Shown here in pieces: positions 43,784 through 51,985 of a stretch of 64,000 nt of DNA. Numbering within the stretch: position 1 is the stretch's first letter; each line of letters opens with the position of its first letter. Made by a program: the position numbers and the translations under genes. The notes beneath the pieces were generated by a model. That model had not been told where the DNA came from, did not search any database, and was given only the letters and a program-made list of their open reading frames with translations. The stretch spans positions 2,046,501-2,110,500 of the forward strand of contig JANPZY010000001.1 in assembly GCA_024707325.1 (NCBI GenBank), read 5' to 3'. Source of the stretch: Opitutus sp. (GTDB lineage Bacteria; Verrucomicrobiota; Verrucomicrobiia; Opitutales; Opitutaceae).

Positions 43784-45483
43784 GAATTCTCTTCAATCAC
43801 ATCGGCTACGCGCCGGGTGCGGAGAAACGTCTGCTCCTCGAAGCACCCGCTTCGACCACGTGGCGCGAACTCGCGCTCGTCTCGCTGCCCGCCCATGACG
43901 TCGTATGGCGCGGGGAAGCCAAATTCGTCGGCGGCGTCGAGGGCTGGTCCGTCGGTCCGTGGTGGAGCGTCGATGTGAGCGAAGTTCGTGCGCCCGGCCG
44001 CTACGCGCTGCGCTGGGCGACGACTGAACGCAGCGGCCAGAGCGAAGGTTTCGAGATCGCCGACAACATCCTCGGGCACCGCGTCGTCTCGGACATTTTG
44101 TTCTACTTCAAGAGCCAGCGCTCGTCGGGCATCTGGGACAAAGCCGATCGCGCGATTCGCCGCGTCGGCGATGGCGCGGTGTTCGACGTGCACGGCGGCT
44201 GGGCCGATGCCTCGGGCGACAACAGCAAATACCTGAGCCACCTCTCCTACGCCAATGTGATGAACCCGCAGCAGATCCCGCTCGTCGTGTGGACGCTCGC
44301 GCGCGCGTGGCATCTCTACCAGGCGCAGGGTGTCGCTCCGTATTTTCTCGAGCGCATCCGCGACGAAGCGCTGCACGGCGCCGACTGGCTCGTGCGCATG
44401 CAGGATCCCGCGGGCTTCTGGCACGTGACGGTTTTCGATCGCTGGACCAAGGATCCCGCGCAACGCGAACTCTGCTCCTACCGCACGCAACAGGGACACA
44501 AGTTCGACGACTACCAGGCGGGCTGGCGACAAGGCGGCGGCATGGCCGCGGCCGCGCTCGCACTCGCTTCCACGCTCGGCGACGGCGTGGATTTTTCCGC
44601 CGCGCAGTATCGCGATACCGCGCGCAAAGGATTTCATCACCTGCTCGACGCCGGCACGCGCTACCTGGACGACGGACAGGAAAACCTGATCGACGACACC
44701 TGTGCGTTGCTCGCCGCGATCGAACTTCAATCCGTCGAGCCCGAGGATCGCACCGCGCGCGAACTCGAACGCCGCGTCGCCTCGCTCCTCGCGCGCCGTC
44801 GCGAAACCGACGAACATGTGTGGCTCGCGATGGATTTCGCGGGCGAACGCTCTTGGTTTCACGCGAGCGATGCGGGCCTGCCCGCAGTCGCGCTTCTGCG
44901 TTTCGCGGAGTTGTATCCAGAAAAACAGGACGCTGCCGCGGCGGCGCGCTCACTCGCGCGTGAGTGGATGGAGTCGCAGCTCGCGCTCGGCGCCTCGCGC
45001 AACAATCCCTTCGGTTATCCGCCGCACTGGGTGAAAACGCCGGGCGAGCCGGGGCGTTTTCAGTGGTTTTATCCGCACGACAATCCGTCCGGCTACTGGT
45101 GGCAGGGCGAAAATGCGCGCCTCGCGTCGCTCGCCGCCGCCGCGTGGTCGGCCGCGCAAACGGGCGGTGCAACAGCCTCCGCGCTCGAAACCGCCGGCTG
45201 GCATTGGGTGGGATGGATCCTCGGCGCGAATCCTTTCGATCTTTGCATGATGCACGGTCGCGGACGGAATAATCCCGTTTACGAAGAGCACTATCACCCG
45301 AGCCCCGGCGGCGTGTGCAACGGCATCACCTCCGGCTTCACCGACGAAAACGACATCGCCTTCGCGCCATATCCGGCTTCCGAAGATCCCGCGCAACGCT
45401 GGCGCTGGGGCGAGCAATGGATCCCGCACGCGGCGTGGCTCCTCTACGCGCTCGTCCTCGCCGAGACCAAAGGGCGCTCCTAG
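43780..45483 (+). CDS. Glycoside hydrolase family 9, probably cytoplasmic
   Basis: 567 residues from a GTG at 43780 that overlaps the TGA of the preceding GH9 gene. No signal peptide is visible: the Ig-like domain starts at residue 1 (VRILFNHIGYAPGAEKRLLL). The catalytic domain has GGWADASGDNSKYLSHLSYA in place of the usual G-G-W-Y-D-A-G-D. YWWQGENARLAS and NPFDLCMMHGRGRNNP occur near the C-terminus. The D-A-S-G-D variant is characteristic of a GH9 branch that acts on short oligosaccharides, including exo-glucosaminidases and cellobiose-type enzymes. The pair suggests outside depolymerisation and inside processing. Confidence 0.83.
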   Translation: MRILFNHIGYAPGAEKRLLLEAPASTTWRELALVSLPAHDVVWRGEAKFVGGVEGWSVGPWWSVDVSEVRAPGRYALRWATTERSGQSEGFEIADNILGHRVVSDILFYFKSQRSSGIWDKADRAIRRVGDGAVFDVHGGWADASGDNSKYLSHLSYANVMNPQQIPLVVWTLARAWHLYQAQGVAPYFLERIRDEALHGADWLVRMQDPAGFWHVTVFDRWTKDPAQRELCSYRTQQGHKFDDYQAGWRQGGGMAAAALALASTLGDGVDFSAAQYRDTARKGFHHLLDAGTRYLDDGQENLIDDTCALLAAIELQSVEPEDRTARELERRVASLLARRRETDEHVWLAMDFAGERSWFHASDAGLPAVALLRFAELYPEKQDAAAAARSLAREWMESQLALGASRNNPFGYPPHWVKTPGEPGRFQWFYPHDNPSGYWWQGENARLASLAAAAWSAAQTGGATASALETAGWHWVGWILGANPFDLCMMHGRGRNNPVYEEHYHPSPGGVCNGITSGFTDENDIAFAPYPASEDPAQRWRWGEQWIPHAAWLLYALVLAETKGRS

Positions 45484-45517
45484 TCGCGATCACGAGAGAT
45501 GGTTTTCCTTCTCCGGT

Positions 45518-45586
45518 CATTCTGAGCGAAGCGAAGAATCCACCGTCTGGCTAGCTTTCGGCTGAACTTCACTTCCGTCAGAATGG
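45518..45586. repeat. Inverted repeat of the CATTCTGAGCG type
   Basis: The left arm CATTCTGAGCGAAGCGAAG (from 45518) faces GTCAGAATGG (to 45586). It lies after the GH9 pair and directly before repeat array D, as the copy at 6545 lies before array A. Confidence 0.55.
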
Positions 45587-45603
45587 CAGCGTGGCGTGAC
45601 TCA

Positions 45604-45735
45604 GTCCGCACCGTGCCTCGACTCAGTCCGCACCAAGTCGCGACCATGTCCGGACCATGGCGCGACACATGCCGCACCTTGGCTCGACGTGGGACGCACC
45701 TTGTCCCGACCCGGTCCGCACTTTGTCCCGACCTG
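45604..45735 (+). repeat. 22-bp tandem repeat array D (6 clear units)
   Basis: Six consecutive 22-bp units start at 45604, e.g. GTCCGCAC, CAA, GTCGCGAC, CAT. Two more badly degraded units (starting TTGCGAAC and GTGCGAAC) may extend it to 45779. It lies between the second GH9 gene and the GNAT-like gene, both plus strand. The gap 45484-45826 holds this array and the inverted repeat, and nothing else I can identify. Confidence 0.82.
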
Positions 45736-45826
45736 TTGCGAACATTATCCCCTTCAAGTGCGAACTTTGGTGAAGGTCGGCCACAGGTTCCTTGCCACGG
45801 GAGGCGCTCTTCGCTGGTTTCCGCCG

Positions 45827-46801
45827 ATGTCCAGTTTTCGCACGGTCGTGTCGAGTCTCATCCCGCAGCTTCAGGCGCTGCGCGGAAAACTGTGGCATTG
45901 GTCGATCGAAGATCGGGCGACGGGACGGCGGATGGAAGCGTTTGGATCGCCGCATGCGCGCGCGATGTATCATGGCATGTTTTTCGCGCCCGATGCGGTG
46001 CTGACGCGTCGACTCGTGGTGCATGCGGCGGGCGCACATCGCGCCATCCGGCGTGCGCATGCGCGGAGCGCACTTGTGGTGGTCAACGGTATTCCGTTGC
46101 CGCCGGACTTGGCCGACGCCGGCTTGGCGGTGCCTCGGTTCGTGAACATGACCCTGAGCCTGCCGCCTCGGCCCGACGTGTATCTGGCTACGCTCGGTTC
46201 GTCGGCGCAAAACGATCTCCAACGCGTCCGCTCGGAAGGTTTCCAACCGCGGGTGACGCGAGATCCGGCGTGGGTGGAAACCTATCATGCGCGCTACCAT
46301 GTGCCCTCGATGAGGCAGCGGCACGGCGAGCGCACGATCGTGTATTCGCCTGCGCAGTTGCGCCGGTGGCTCGAGAGCGGAGGAGAGTTTGTGCAGGTCA
46401 TGGCCGGAGAGACCTGCGTGGCAGCGTCTTTGGCGGTTCGAAAGGACCACTGCATGTATTTCCGCGCGATCGGATGGCGCGACGGCGACGTCGCCTGGGT
46501 GCAGAAACGCTGTGTGGCGGCGTGCTATTGGTTCATGGTGCAGCGCGCCTTCGAAGTCGGTTGCACGGAGCTGGATTTCGGCGGATGTCCGCCGTTCGCG
46601 GAAAGCGGGCTGCTGAACTACAAGCGAAAGTGGGGCGCCGCGCTGAGTGCGGCGCGCACGACCGGCCCGATCGACCGCGTCCTTGTCAACGAGTCGCTGC
46701 CGGGCGGACGGGAGTTCCTGACGGGGCGCTCGCTCTTCGTTCGCCAGCCGAACGGCTCGTTGACCGTTCGGCTGACAAGGAAAGACGACGCTCAGCGCTG
46801 A
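45827..46801 (+). CDS. GNAT/FemAB-like acyltransferase-fold protein
   Basis: 324 residues from an ATG at 45827. The open frame extends upstream through array D, but that part is repeat translation. Recognisable segments are DVYLATLGSSAQNDLQRVRS (typical of the FemAB/BioF2-like acetyltransferase fold) and, in the C-terminal half, AASLAVRKDHCMYFRAIGWR, VQRAFEVGCTELDFGGCPPF and GLLNYKRKWG. The last is the usual F-K-x-x-x-G closing motif. Family members acylate amino sugars, polysaccharide or peptidoglycan precursors. No membrane segment is seen. It converges on the large hydrolase gene, overlapping its 3' end by 10 bp. Confidence 0.7.
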   Translation: MSSFRTVVSSLIPQLQALRGKLWHWSIEDRATGRRMEAFGSPHARAMYHGMFFAPDAVLTRRLVVHAAGAHRAIRRAHARSALVVVNGIPLPPDLADAGLAVPRFVNMTLSLPPRPDVYLATLGSSAQNDLQRVRSEGFQPRVTRDPAWVETYHARYHVPSMRQRHGERTIVYSPAQLRRWLESGGEFVQVMAGETCVAASLAVRKDHCMYFRAIGWRDGDVAWVQKRCVAACYWFMVQRAFEVGCTELDFGGCPPFAESGLLNYKRKWGAALSAARTTGPIDRVLVNESLPGGREFLTGRSLFVRQPNGSLTVRLTRKDDAQR

Positions 46802-49791
46802 TCGGCGAGAATGACCGTCTGGTCGCGTCCGTGGTCGGAGACCGGCCAGCGGATCTGCTCGGTGCCGACGGTGGCCTCGAGGTGATACTCGATCGCGGGT
46901 TGCTGCTCGGTCAGCGCCGGAAGTGCGACATTGTAAACGCGGCGGGCGACGTGATTGAGCGGCACGCGGCGATACTCCGTGTCGCCGATTGGACGCCACG
47001 CGAGAACCGCGTCGGCCGGCGCATCCGGCGACGCCACGAGCACGCGCAGCTTGATCGCTTCGCCCGGCGCGGCGGCGGTGCGCACGGTGGGCACGATGAA
47101 CCGGGTGGGGCCGTCGTAGGTATTTTCTGGATACGCCGAGAGCGGCAAGTCGCAGCCGAGGGCCTGGACCAGCGCAACGTCGTGGCGGTCGAGGACGTGT
47201 TGGTGCACGCGGCTGCGCTGCTCGAGATTGGCGAGCGTGCCGAGTTCTCCGGGATTGGACGCCGCGGCGATCTCGGTGCGCAGGAGCGTGGTCCAGAGCT
47301 GGGCGAGTTCGACGCGGAGTGGCAGTGCTTCGGTGAGCGCAATCTGCTGGCGGGCCGACGCCTCGGCGGCGGAGAGTTTTTCCATCACGACGTCGAGCGC
47401 GCCGGCGGTGCAGCCGATCTGCGCGATGAGCCGGAGCGCGCGGAACTGGTTCAGCCAGTAGTCGAAGCGGTCGAGATTGGCCGAACCGCGCACGCGCGGA
47501 CGGAGGGCTTCGAGTTCGGCGACGAACGCGTAGTTGGCGGAGACTTTGGACCACGGTTCGCGGTTGCGCGTGATGTCGCCAGGACCGTCGATCCAGCCTG
47601 TCGGCATCGGCAGCGGGAGGCCGTCGATCCGGCTGAAGATCGCGGCGATGTCGTTGGCCGCGTCGGGGCCGAAGTGCACGGCAGCGAAGTCACGATAGAA
47701 GTCCTCGACGGGCATCGCGCGATCGAGCGGCGGACGCGGCTGGCCGGGCAGCTGGTCGGCTTCGAAATCGTCGAAGGCGGGACCGCCGCAGTTGATGCGA
47801 CGCGAGAAGCTCGCGTTGCCGACGCTGGTGGTGGCCTGGAGTTCGATGAACGCGATGGACGGCTCGCCGCGTTCGGCGACGAACTCGATGAGCAGGCGCG
47901 CTTCGGGAATGTTGAAGTTCTTGAACTCGCGCACGACCGATCCGCCGGCAGCCGCAATGTCGAGGTGTTCGATGTAAGTCTGACCGTTCAGCTTCACGCT
48001 GAACACGCGGGCGCCGGGTGCGGTGTTTTCGAGTTCGGAAAAACCGAGGCGCAGCGTGTAGTCGCCGCTCGGCACGAGCATGTCGTAGGCATCCATGCCC
48101 ACACGATTGCTCTTGGCGGGCGAGCGGGCGGCATCGGACGATTTTGCGACGACGCTGCGCCCACCGGTCGCGCCCGAAGCGGTGAGCGGAGGAATCGGCG
48201 CGCGGTCGAAGGACGCGGGCGTCCACTCCTGCTCCCACGCGGCGGCGGCGAGTGCGGCGATTTGCGGCGCGAGCACGCGTGTGCGCCAATGGATACCGAT
48301 CAAGCCCGTGGCGCCGAGGCGCAGCGCGTCGGCGGCGTCGTAGCGCATGCGTCCGACCCAGAGTTGCGGGCTGGTGAGGTTGCCGTCGTTTTCGAGCCAC
48401 GGAATCACCCAGCGCGGACGACGGCTGAGGTTGGTGAACTGACGTTCGATGGCGACGTGGCCGACCGAGGAATTGATCGCACTCATCGGCGACGAGAGCG
48501 GGAGCAGTTTGTCCAACGCGGCGCGGTCGTGCTGCGGTCCGAGCACCCAGCCGCAGGTGGCGAGCGTGAACGGGTTGCCCAGATCGTTGAGCGCGTCGAG
48601 AGCGGCCTGGATGTCGTCGGCGGTTTTCGCGAAGTGCTCGGGCTGGTTGCCTTCCCACGTCCAAGTCTCGGGGGTCCACAACCAGTAGTAGTCCACCGGA
48701 TACGCGCGGCGGATGCGTTCGAACATGGCGCGGTAGAGAGCGCGCGCGGTGGCGGGATCGTCGGGATTTTGTCCGCGGCGCACGAGTTCGGCGCGCACGG
48801 CTTCGGGGATCGTGAGCGGCGTCTCGGTGCCGATACAGGTGAGGATGTTGAGCCGGCGCGCCTCGGCGAAGGCTTCGGCGAGCAGATCGCCGGTGCGGTT
48901 GAATACCTCGGCGGCGGTCGTGACGGTTTGCTCGGCGAAACTGTGGCCGTTCATCACGTCAGGACCGAATTCGTCGCGTTCGAACAAGTCCGCCGCGCCG
49001 CCTGAGAATTCGCTCGTGCGGACCGGCGCGTAGGCCCACCAGGTGCGACCGCTGCGGCCGGTGGTGTGATAGGAAGCCGGATACGCGGCGGTCACGCGGC
49101 CGCGCTCGTCCATCTGATCTTCGAGGCCGATCCACACGGTGGGCTCGGGGCCGACCTGGCTCTCCGGGTAGGTGTGCAGGCCGAGAAAATTCATGCGCAT
49201 CTTGGCCATTTGTCCGAGGTGCGCGCGGTAGTCGTCGGCATTCCACCAGTCGGGACCTTCGGCGAAATCGTGAAATGGTTGCAGTCCGCGCACGTCGAAG
49301 AGCGGCCGACGGCGTTCCTCGAAACTCTCGCGGGGCAGCGCACCCGGGCGATCGGGCACGACCTCGCCGTGCAGGTAAAAGCGCACCCCCAGCTTTTCGG
49401 CGAAACGATAGACGCCGTAGAGCACACCGATGCTGTCGCCGCCCAGGATCGTCACGCGCGGACCGCCCGGCGCGGAGGCTTCGTAGCGAATTTCGTAGGA
49501 CTCTGCGCCGAGTTCGCCGCCCGCCGACGACTGACGGCTCAGGAGATGCCGCGTCGCGGCATCGGCGGAGGAGACTTCGGCAATCGGCAGAAACTCGCCG
49601 CTCGCCAGATAGAGATAGCGCTGCAGCTCACGCGCGGCGAAGCGCACCGTCGCGTCGGCCTGGGGCTCGACGCCGATACCAGCGCGGACATTTGCGGGCG
49701 CGGCCACGACACCGAGGACGCCGGTCAAACTTGCGACGAGAACCAAGGCTGCACGAAACGACGCTGCGTGACGCAGGGGTTGGGTAAACAT
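46792..49791 (-). CDS. Large secreted glycoside hydrolase-like protein with GH67N and malectin-like domains
   Basis: 999 residues from an ATG at 49791 (MFTQPLRHAASFRAALVLVA); an ATG at 49806 is an alternative. After a signal peptide, residues of about 50-150 form an alpha-glucuronidase/hexosaminidase N-terminal domain (RFAARELQRYLYLASGEFLP, GVLYGVYRFAEKLGVRFYL). A TIM-barrel-like middle follows (GPDWWNADDYRAHLGQMAKM, YYWLWTPETWTWEG). Residues of about 560-700 resemble malectin (YTLRLGFSELENTAPGARVF, VVREFKNFNIPEARLLIEF). The architecture suggests cleavage of an acidic or complex glycan, but no GH family can be assigned and no catalytic pair identified. It is divergent from an AraC regulator, which probably controls it. 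Confidence 0.7.
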   Translation of the reverse strand: MFTQPLRHAASFRAALVLVASLTGVLGVVAAPANVRAGIGVEPQADATVRFAARELQRYLYLASGEFLPIAEVSSADAATRHLLSRQSSAGGELGAESYEIRYEASAPGGPRVTILGGDSIGVLYGVYRFAEKLGVRFYLHGEVVPDRPGALPRESFEERRRPLFDVRGLQPFHDFAEGPDWWNADDYRAHLGQMAKMRMNFLGLHTYPESQVGPEPTVWIGLEDQMDERGRVTAAYPASYHTTGRSGRTWWAYAPVRTSEFSGGAADLFERDEFGPDVMNGHSFAEQTVTTAAEVFNRTGDLLAEAFAEARRLNILTCIGTETPLTIPEAVRAELVRRGQNPDDPATARALYRAMFERIRRAYPVDYYWLWTPETWTWEGNQPEHFAKTADDIQAALDALNDLGNPFTLATCGWVLGPQHDRAALDKLLPLSSPMSAINSSVGHVAIERQFTNLSRRPRWVIPWLENDGNLTSPQLWVGRMRYDAADALRLGATGLIGIHWRTRVLAPQIAALAAAAWEQEWTPASFDRAPIPPLTASGATGGRSVVAKSSDAARSPAKSNRVGMDAYDMLVPSGDYTLRLGFSELENTAPGARVFSVKLNGQTYIEHLDIAAAGGSVVREFKNFNIPEARLLIEFVAERGEPSIAFIELQATTSVGNASFSRRINCGGPAFDDFEADQLPGQPRPPLDRAMPVEDFYRDFAAVHFGPDAANDIAAIFSRIDGLPLPMPTGWIDGPGDITRNREPWSKVSANYAFVAELEALRPRVRGSANLDRFDYWLNQFRALRLIAQIGCTAGALDVVMEKLSAAEASARQQIALTEALPLRVELAQLWTTLLRTEIAAASNPGELGTLANLEQRSRVHQHVLDRHDVALVQALGCDLPLSAYPENTYDGPTRFIVPTVRTAAAPGEAIKLRVLVASPDAPADAVLAWRPIGDTEYRRVPLNHVARRVYNVALPALTEQQPAIEYHLEATVGTEQIRWPVSDHGRDQTVILADQR

Positions 49792-49902
49792 ATCCGAGAA
49801 TACCATCGGCTTACCTCGAAGCAAATGGCTGGAAGTGCCAAAAACATATCCAGAAGTTTCAGCGGGCTTGCGGCGGCTGGCCTAGCCGGCTGACGTAATC
49901 GC

Positions 49903-50733
49903 ATGGCGAACTACGATGGTGCACGCATCGGTTGGGATCACCGCGAACGGCGCACGGCCCAGGTGACTTTCGGGCAGATCCGGTATCAGCCGGGTGGATA
50001 TTGCGGTCCGCGCCGCCAGCGGGATTATCAACTCGTGGTGCTGCACGCCGGGAGCTGCCGCGTCGAAGTCAACGGCACCGAACGCGAGCTCGCGGTGGGA
50101 GAGCTTCACCTGTTCGTCCCGGGCGGGCGCGAACGTTTCGGTTTTTCGGACACGCAGCCGAGCGAACATTCGTGGTGCTCGGTGGCGCCGAGCTTTTTGC
50201 CGGCGGCATGGCGGCGGGAGTTGTCTCTCGCGCCGACCTCGCTCGGCATGACCCCGCTCGCGCAACGTTTGCTCGCGGCGTGTGTCGAGTTCGATCGCGT
50301 GCAGGGCGAAGCGGACGCCCGCGTGGTGGAGCAACTCGGACTCGCGCTCTTCGCCGAGTATCTGCGCGCGAGTCGCGTCGCCCGTGCGGCGGCGCCGGCC
50401 GACGAAGGGCTGCGACGCGCGCTCCGCCATCTGCAGGAGAATCCGTCGGAGGCGGATTGCCTCCGCAAGATGGAGCGAGTCGCAGGTTGCTCGCGCTCGG
50501 CGCTGATCCGGCGATTCAAACGCCAGACCGGGCAGACGCCCGCGCGCTATCTCTGGCGCGTGCGGACGGAAATGGGGATCGCGATGCTGCGCGAGACGGG
50601 CTTGCCCGTCTACGAGATCGCGGAGCGCTGCGGCTTCAGCAACGCGTTTCATTTTTCGCGCTGCGTGAAGCGCATCACCGGCGGATCGCCGCGAAAGATC
50701 CGGCAGCAGGCGTGGAGCGGAGGGCGCGTGTGA
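49903..50733 (+). CDS. AraC-family transcriptional regulator
   Basis: 276 residues. An N-terminal cupin-like ligand domain (RYQPGGYCGPRRQRDYQLVV, GELHLFVPGGRERFGFS) is followed by two helix-turn-helix motifs (about residues 170-270): LRKMERVAGCSRSALIRRFK and GLPVYEIAERCGFSNAFHFS. RCVKRITGGSPRKIRQ ends the AraC signature. It is divergent from the large secreted hydrolase, with about 110 bp between starts. It probably activates that gene in response to a sugar released from the polymer. The ligand is unknown. Confidence 0.9.
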   Translation: MANYDGARIGWDHRERRTAQVTFGQIRYQPGGYCGPRRQRDYQLVVLHAGSCRVEVNGTERELAVGELHLFVPGGRERFGFSDTQPSEHSWCSVAPSFLPAAWRRELSLAPTSLGMTPLAQRLLAACVEFDRVQGEADARVVEQLGLALFAEYLRASRVARAAAPADEGLRRALRHLQENPSEADCLRKMERVAGCSRSALIRRFKRQTGQTPARYLWRVRTEMGIAMLRETGLPVYEIAERCGFSNAFHFSRCVKRITGGSPRKIRQQAWSGGRV

Positions 50734-50846
50734 CGGCGAGCGCGAACCAACTCGCGCACTTGTCCGGGAAAACGAAGCTCGTTCGTTGACCGATTAAGGA
50801 GGCCATCTCGCTCGGTCTCTCTGAAACCCTCAACCACAGGAAAATC

Positions 50847-51209
50847 ATGCCCCAGTATATCGATGGTTTCGTGTTGCCCGTGCCGAAGAAGAAGCTCGCT
50901 GCCTATCTCAAGATGGCGAAGGAGGGCTCAAAGGTCTGGAAGAAACACGGCGCGCTGGAATATCGCGAATGCGTGGGGGATGACCTCGCCGTGAAGTTCG
51001 GACTGCCGTTCCCCAAGCAGATGAAGTTGAAGGCGGGCGAGACCGTGGTGTTTGCCTACATCGTCTATAAATCGAAGGCGCATCGCGACCGCGTGAACGC
51101 GAAGGTCATGAAGGATTCGCGCATGGGCGAAATATGTGACGAGAAGTCGATGCCATTCGATCCGTCGCGCATGCAATACGGTGGTTTCACCGTCGCCGTA
51201 TCGTCGTAA
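50847..51209 (+). CDS. DUF1428 family protein
   Basis: 120 residues of a compact alpha/beta-barrel dimer-fold protein. MPQYIDGFVLPVPKKKLAAY at the N-terminus, WKKHGALEYRECVGDD in the middle and FDPSRMQYGGFTVAV at the end match the DUF1428 pattern almost throughout. The start is an ATG at 50847 with CACAGGAAAATC upstream as a weak ribosome-binding site. Function is unknown in the family. It stands alone between the AraC regulator and the NUDIX gene, on the same strand as both. Confidence 0.88.
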   Translation: MPQYIDGFVLPVPKKKLAAYLKMAKEGSKVWKKHGALEYRECVGDDLAVKFGLPFPKQMKLKAGETVVFAYIVYKSKAHRDRVNAKVMKDSRMGEICDEKSMPFDPSRMQYGGFTVAVSS

Positions 51210-51293
51210 CCGAGACGCCACACGCTGCGCGACAAGAGAGCGGACGGTTGGCGCAGCGTTTGCGCAGGTCAGTCGCGGCGCTTTAGCTGCGGC

Positions 51294-51899
51294 ATGTCCT
51301 CGACTCCTCACTGCTCGGCGCCGGTTCGGCTCACGGACGAACGTTTCGTGAATCTCTTCGCGACCTCGGTTCAGCGCGGCGACAAAACGTCGCGCTGGGT
51401 GTTTGCCTCGCGACGGGCGAATCCCGGGCCGGACGTGCGACCCGACGGCGTGCTGATCATCGCGCGAGCGAGTCTGGGTGGCGTGCCGCATCTGGTGCTC
51501 ACCCGCGAGTATCGTGTGCCGCTCGGCGCGCATGAACTCGCCGTGCCCGCGGGATTGCTCGACGAAGGCGAAAGCGCGGAGGAAGCGGCACGTCGCGAGT
51601 TTCGCGAAGAGACTGGAATGACGCTCACGCGCGTGGTGCATGTCTCGCCGCCGCTCGCGTCGTCGGCCGGGCTCACCGACGAAACGGTCGTGATGGTTTA
51701 CGGCGAAGCCGAGGGCGCAGCGTCGCGCGATCATCAGATGGAGGATGAAAACATCGAGGTGCGGCTCTTCACGGTGGAACAGGTGCAGGAACTCGTGCGC
51801 CACGGCACGCCGGATATAGTCTCCGCTCGCTTGTATCCGGTGCTCGTGGCGTTCGCGGCGGCGGGCTCGCTGGCGCCGCCGTTCGAAACGTCGAGATAA
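51294..51899 (+). CDS. NUDIX hydrolase, ADP-ribose pyrophosphatase type
   Basis: 201 residues. The full NUDIX box GLLDEGESAEEAARREFREE, then TG, is present (G-x5-E-x7-R-E-x-x-E-E-x-G), preceded by REYRVPLGAHELAVPA, which is typical of ADP-ribose pyrophosphatases. It would hydrolyse a nucleotide-sugar diphosphate with magnesium. The genomic neighbours are carbohydrate enzymes, so a nucleotide sugar is possible. The gene stands alone, with 86 bp to the fucosidase. Confidence 0.87.
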   Translation: MSSTPHCSAPVRLTDERFVNLFATSVQRGDKTSRWVFASRRANPGPDVRPDGVLIIARASLGGVPHLVLTREYRVPLGAHELAVPAGLLDEGESAEEAARREFREETGMTLTRVVHVSPPLASSAGLTDETVVMVYGEAEGAASRDHQMEDENIEVRLFTVEQVQELVRHGTPDIVSARLYPVLVAFAAAGSLAPPFETSR

Positions 51900-51985
51900 G
51901 GCGGGCGTGGGATCGGCGAAACGGGTTTGGCGGGACTTGCGCCCACGCACGGGGCAGCAACGCTGATCCGCAACCCCGTTCCCCC

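Noticed and set aside
45596..45826. N-terminal extension of the GNAT-like protein
   Set aside because: The 77 extra codons translate the 22-bp repeat array; homology starts at the ATG at 45827.
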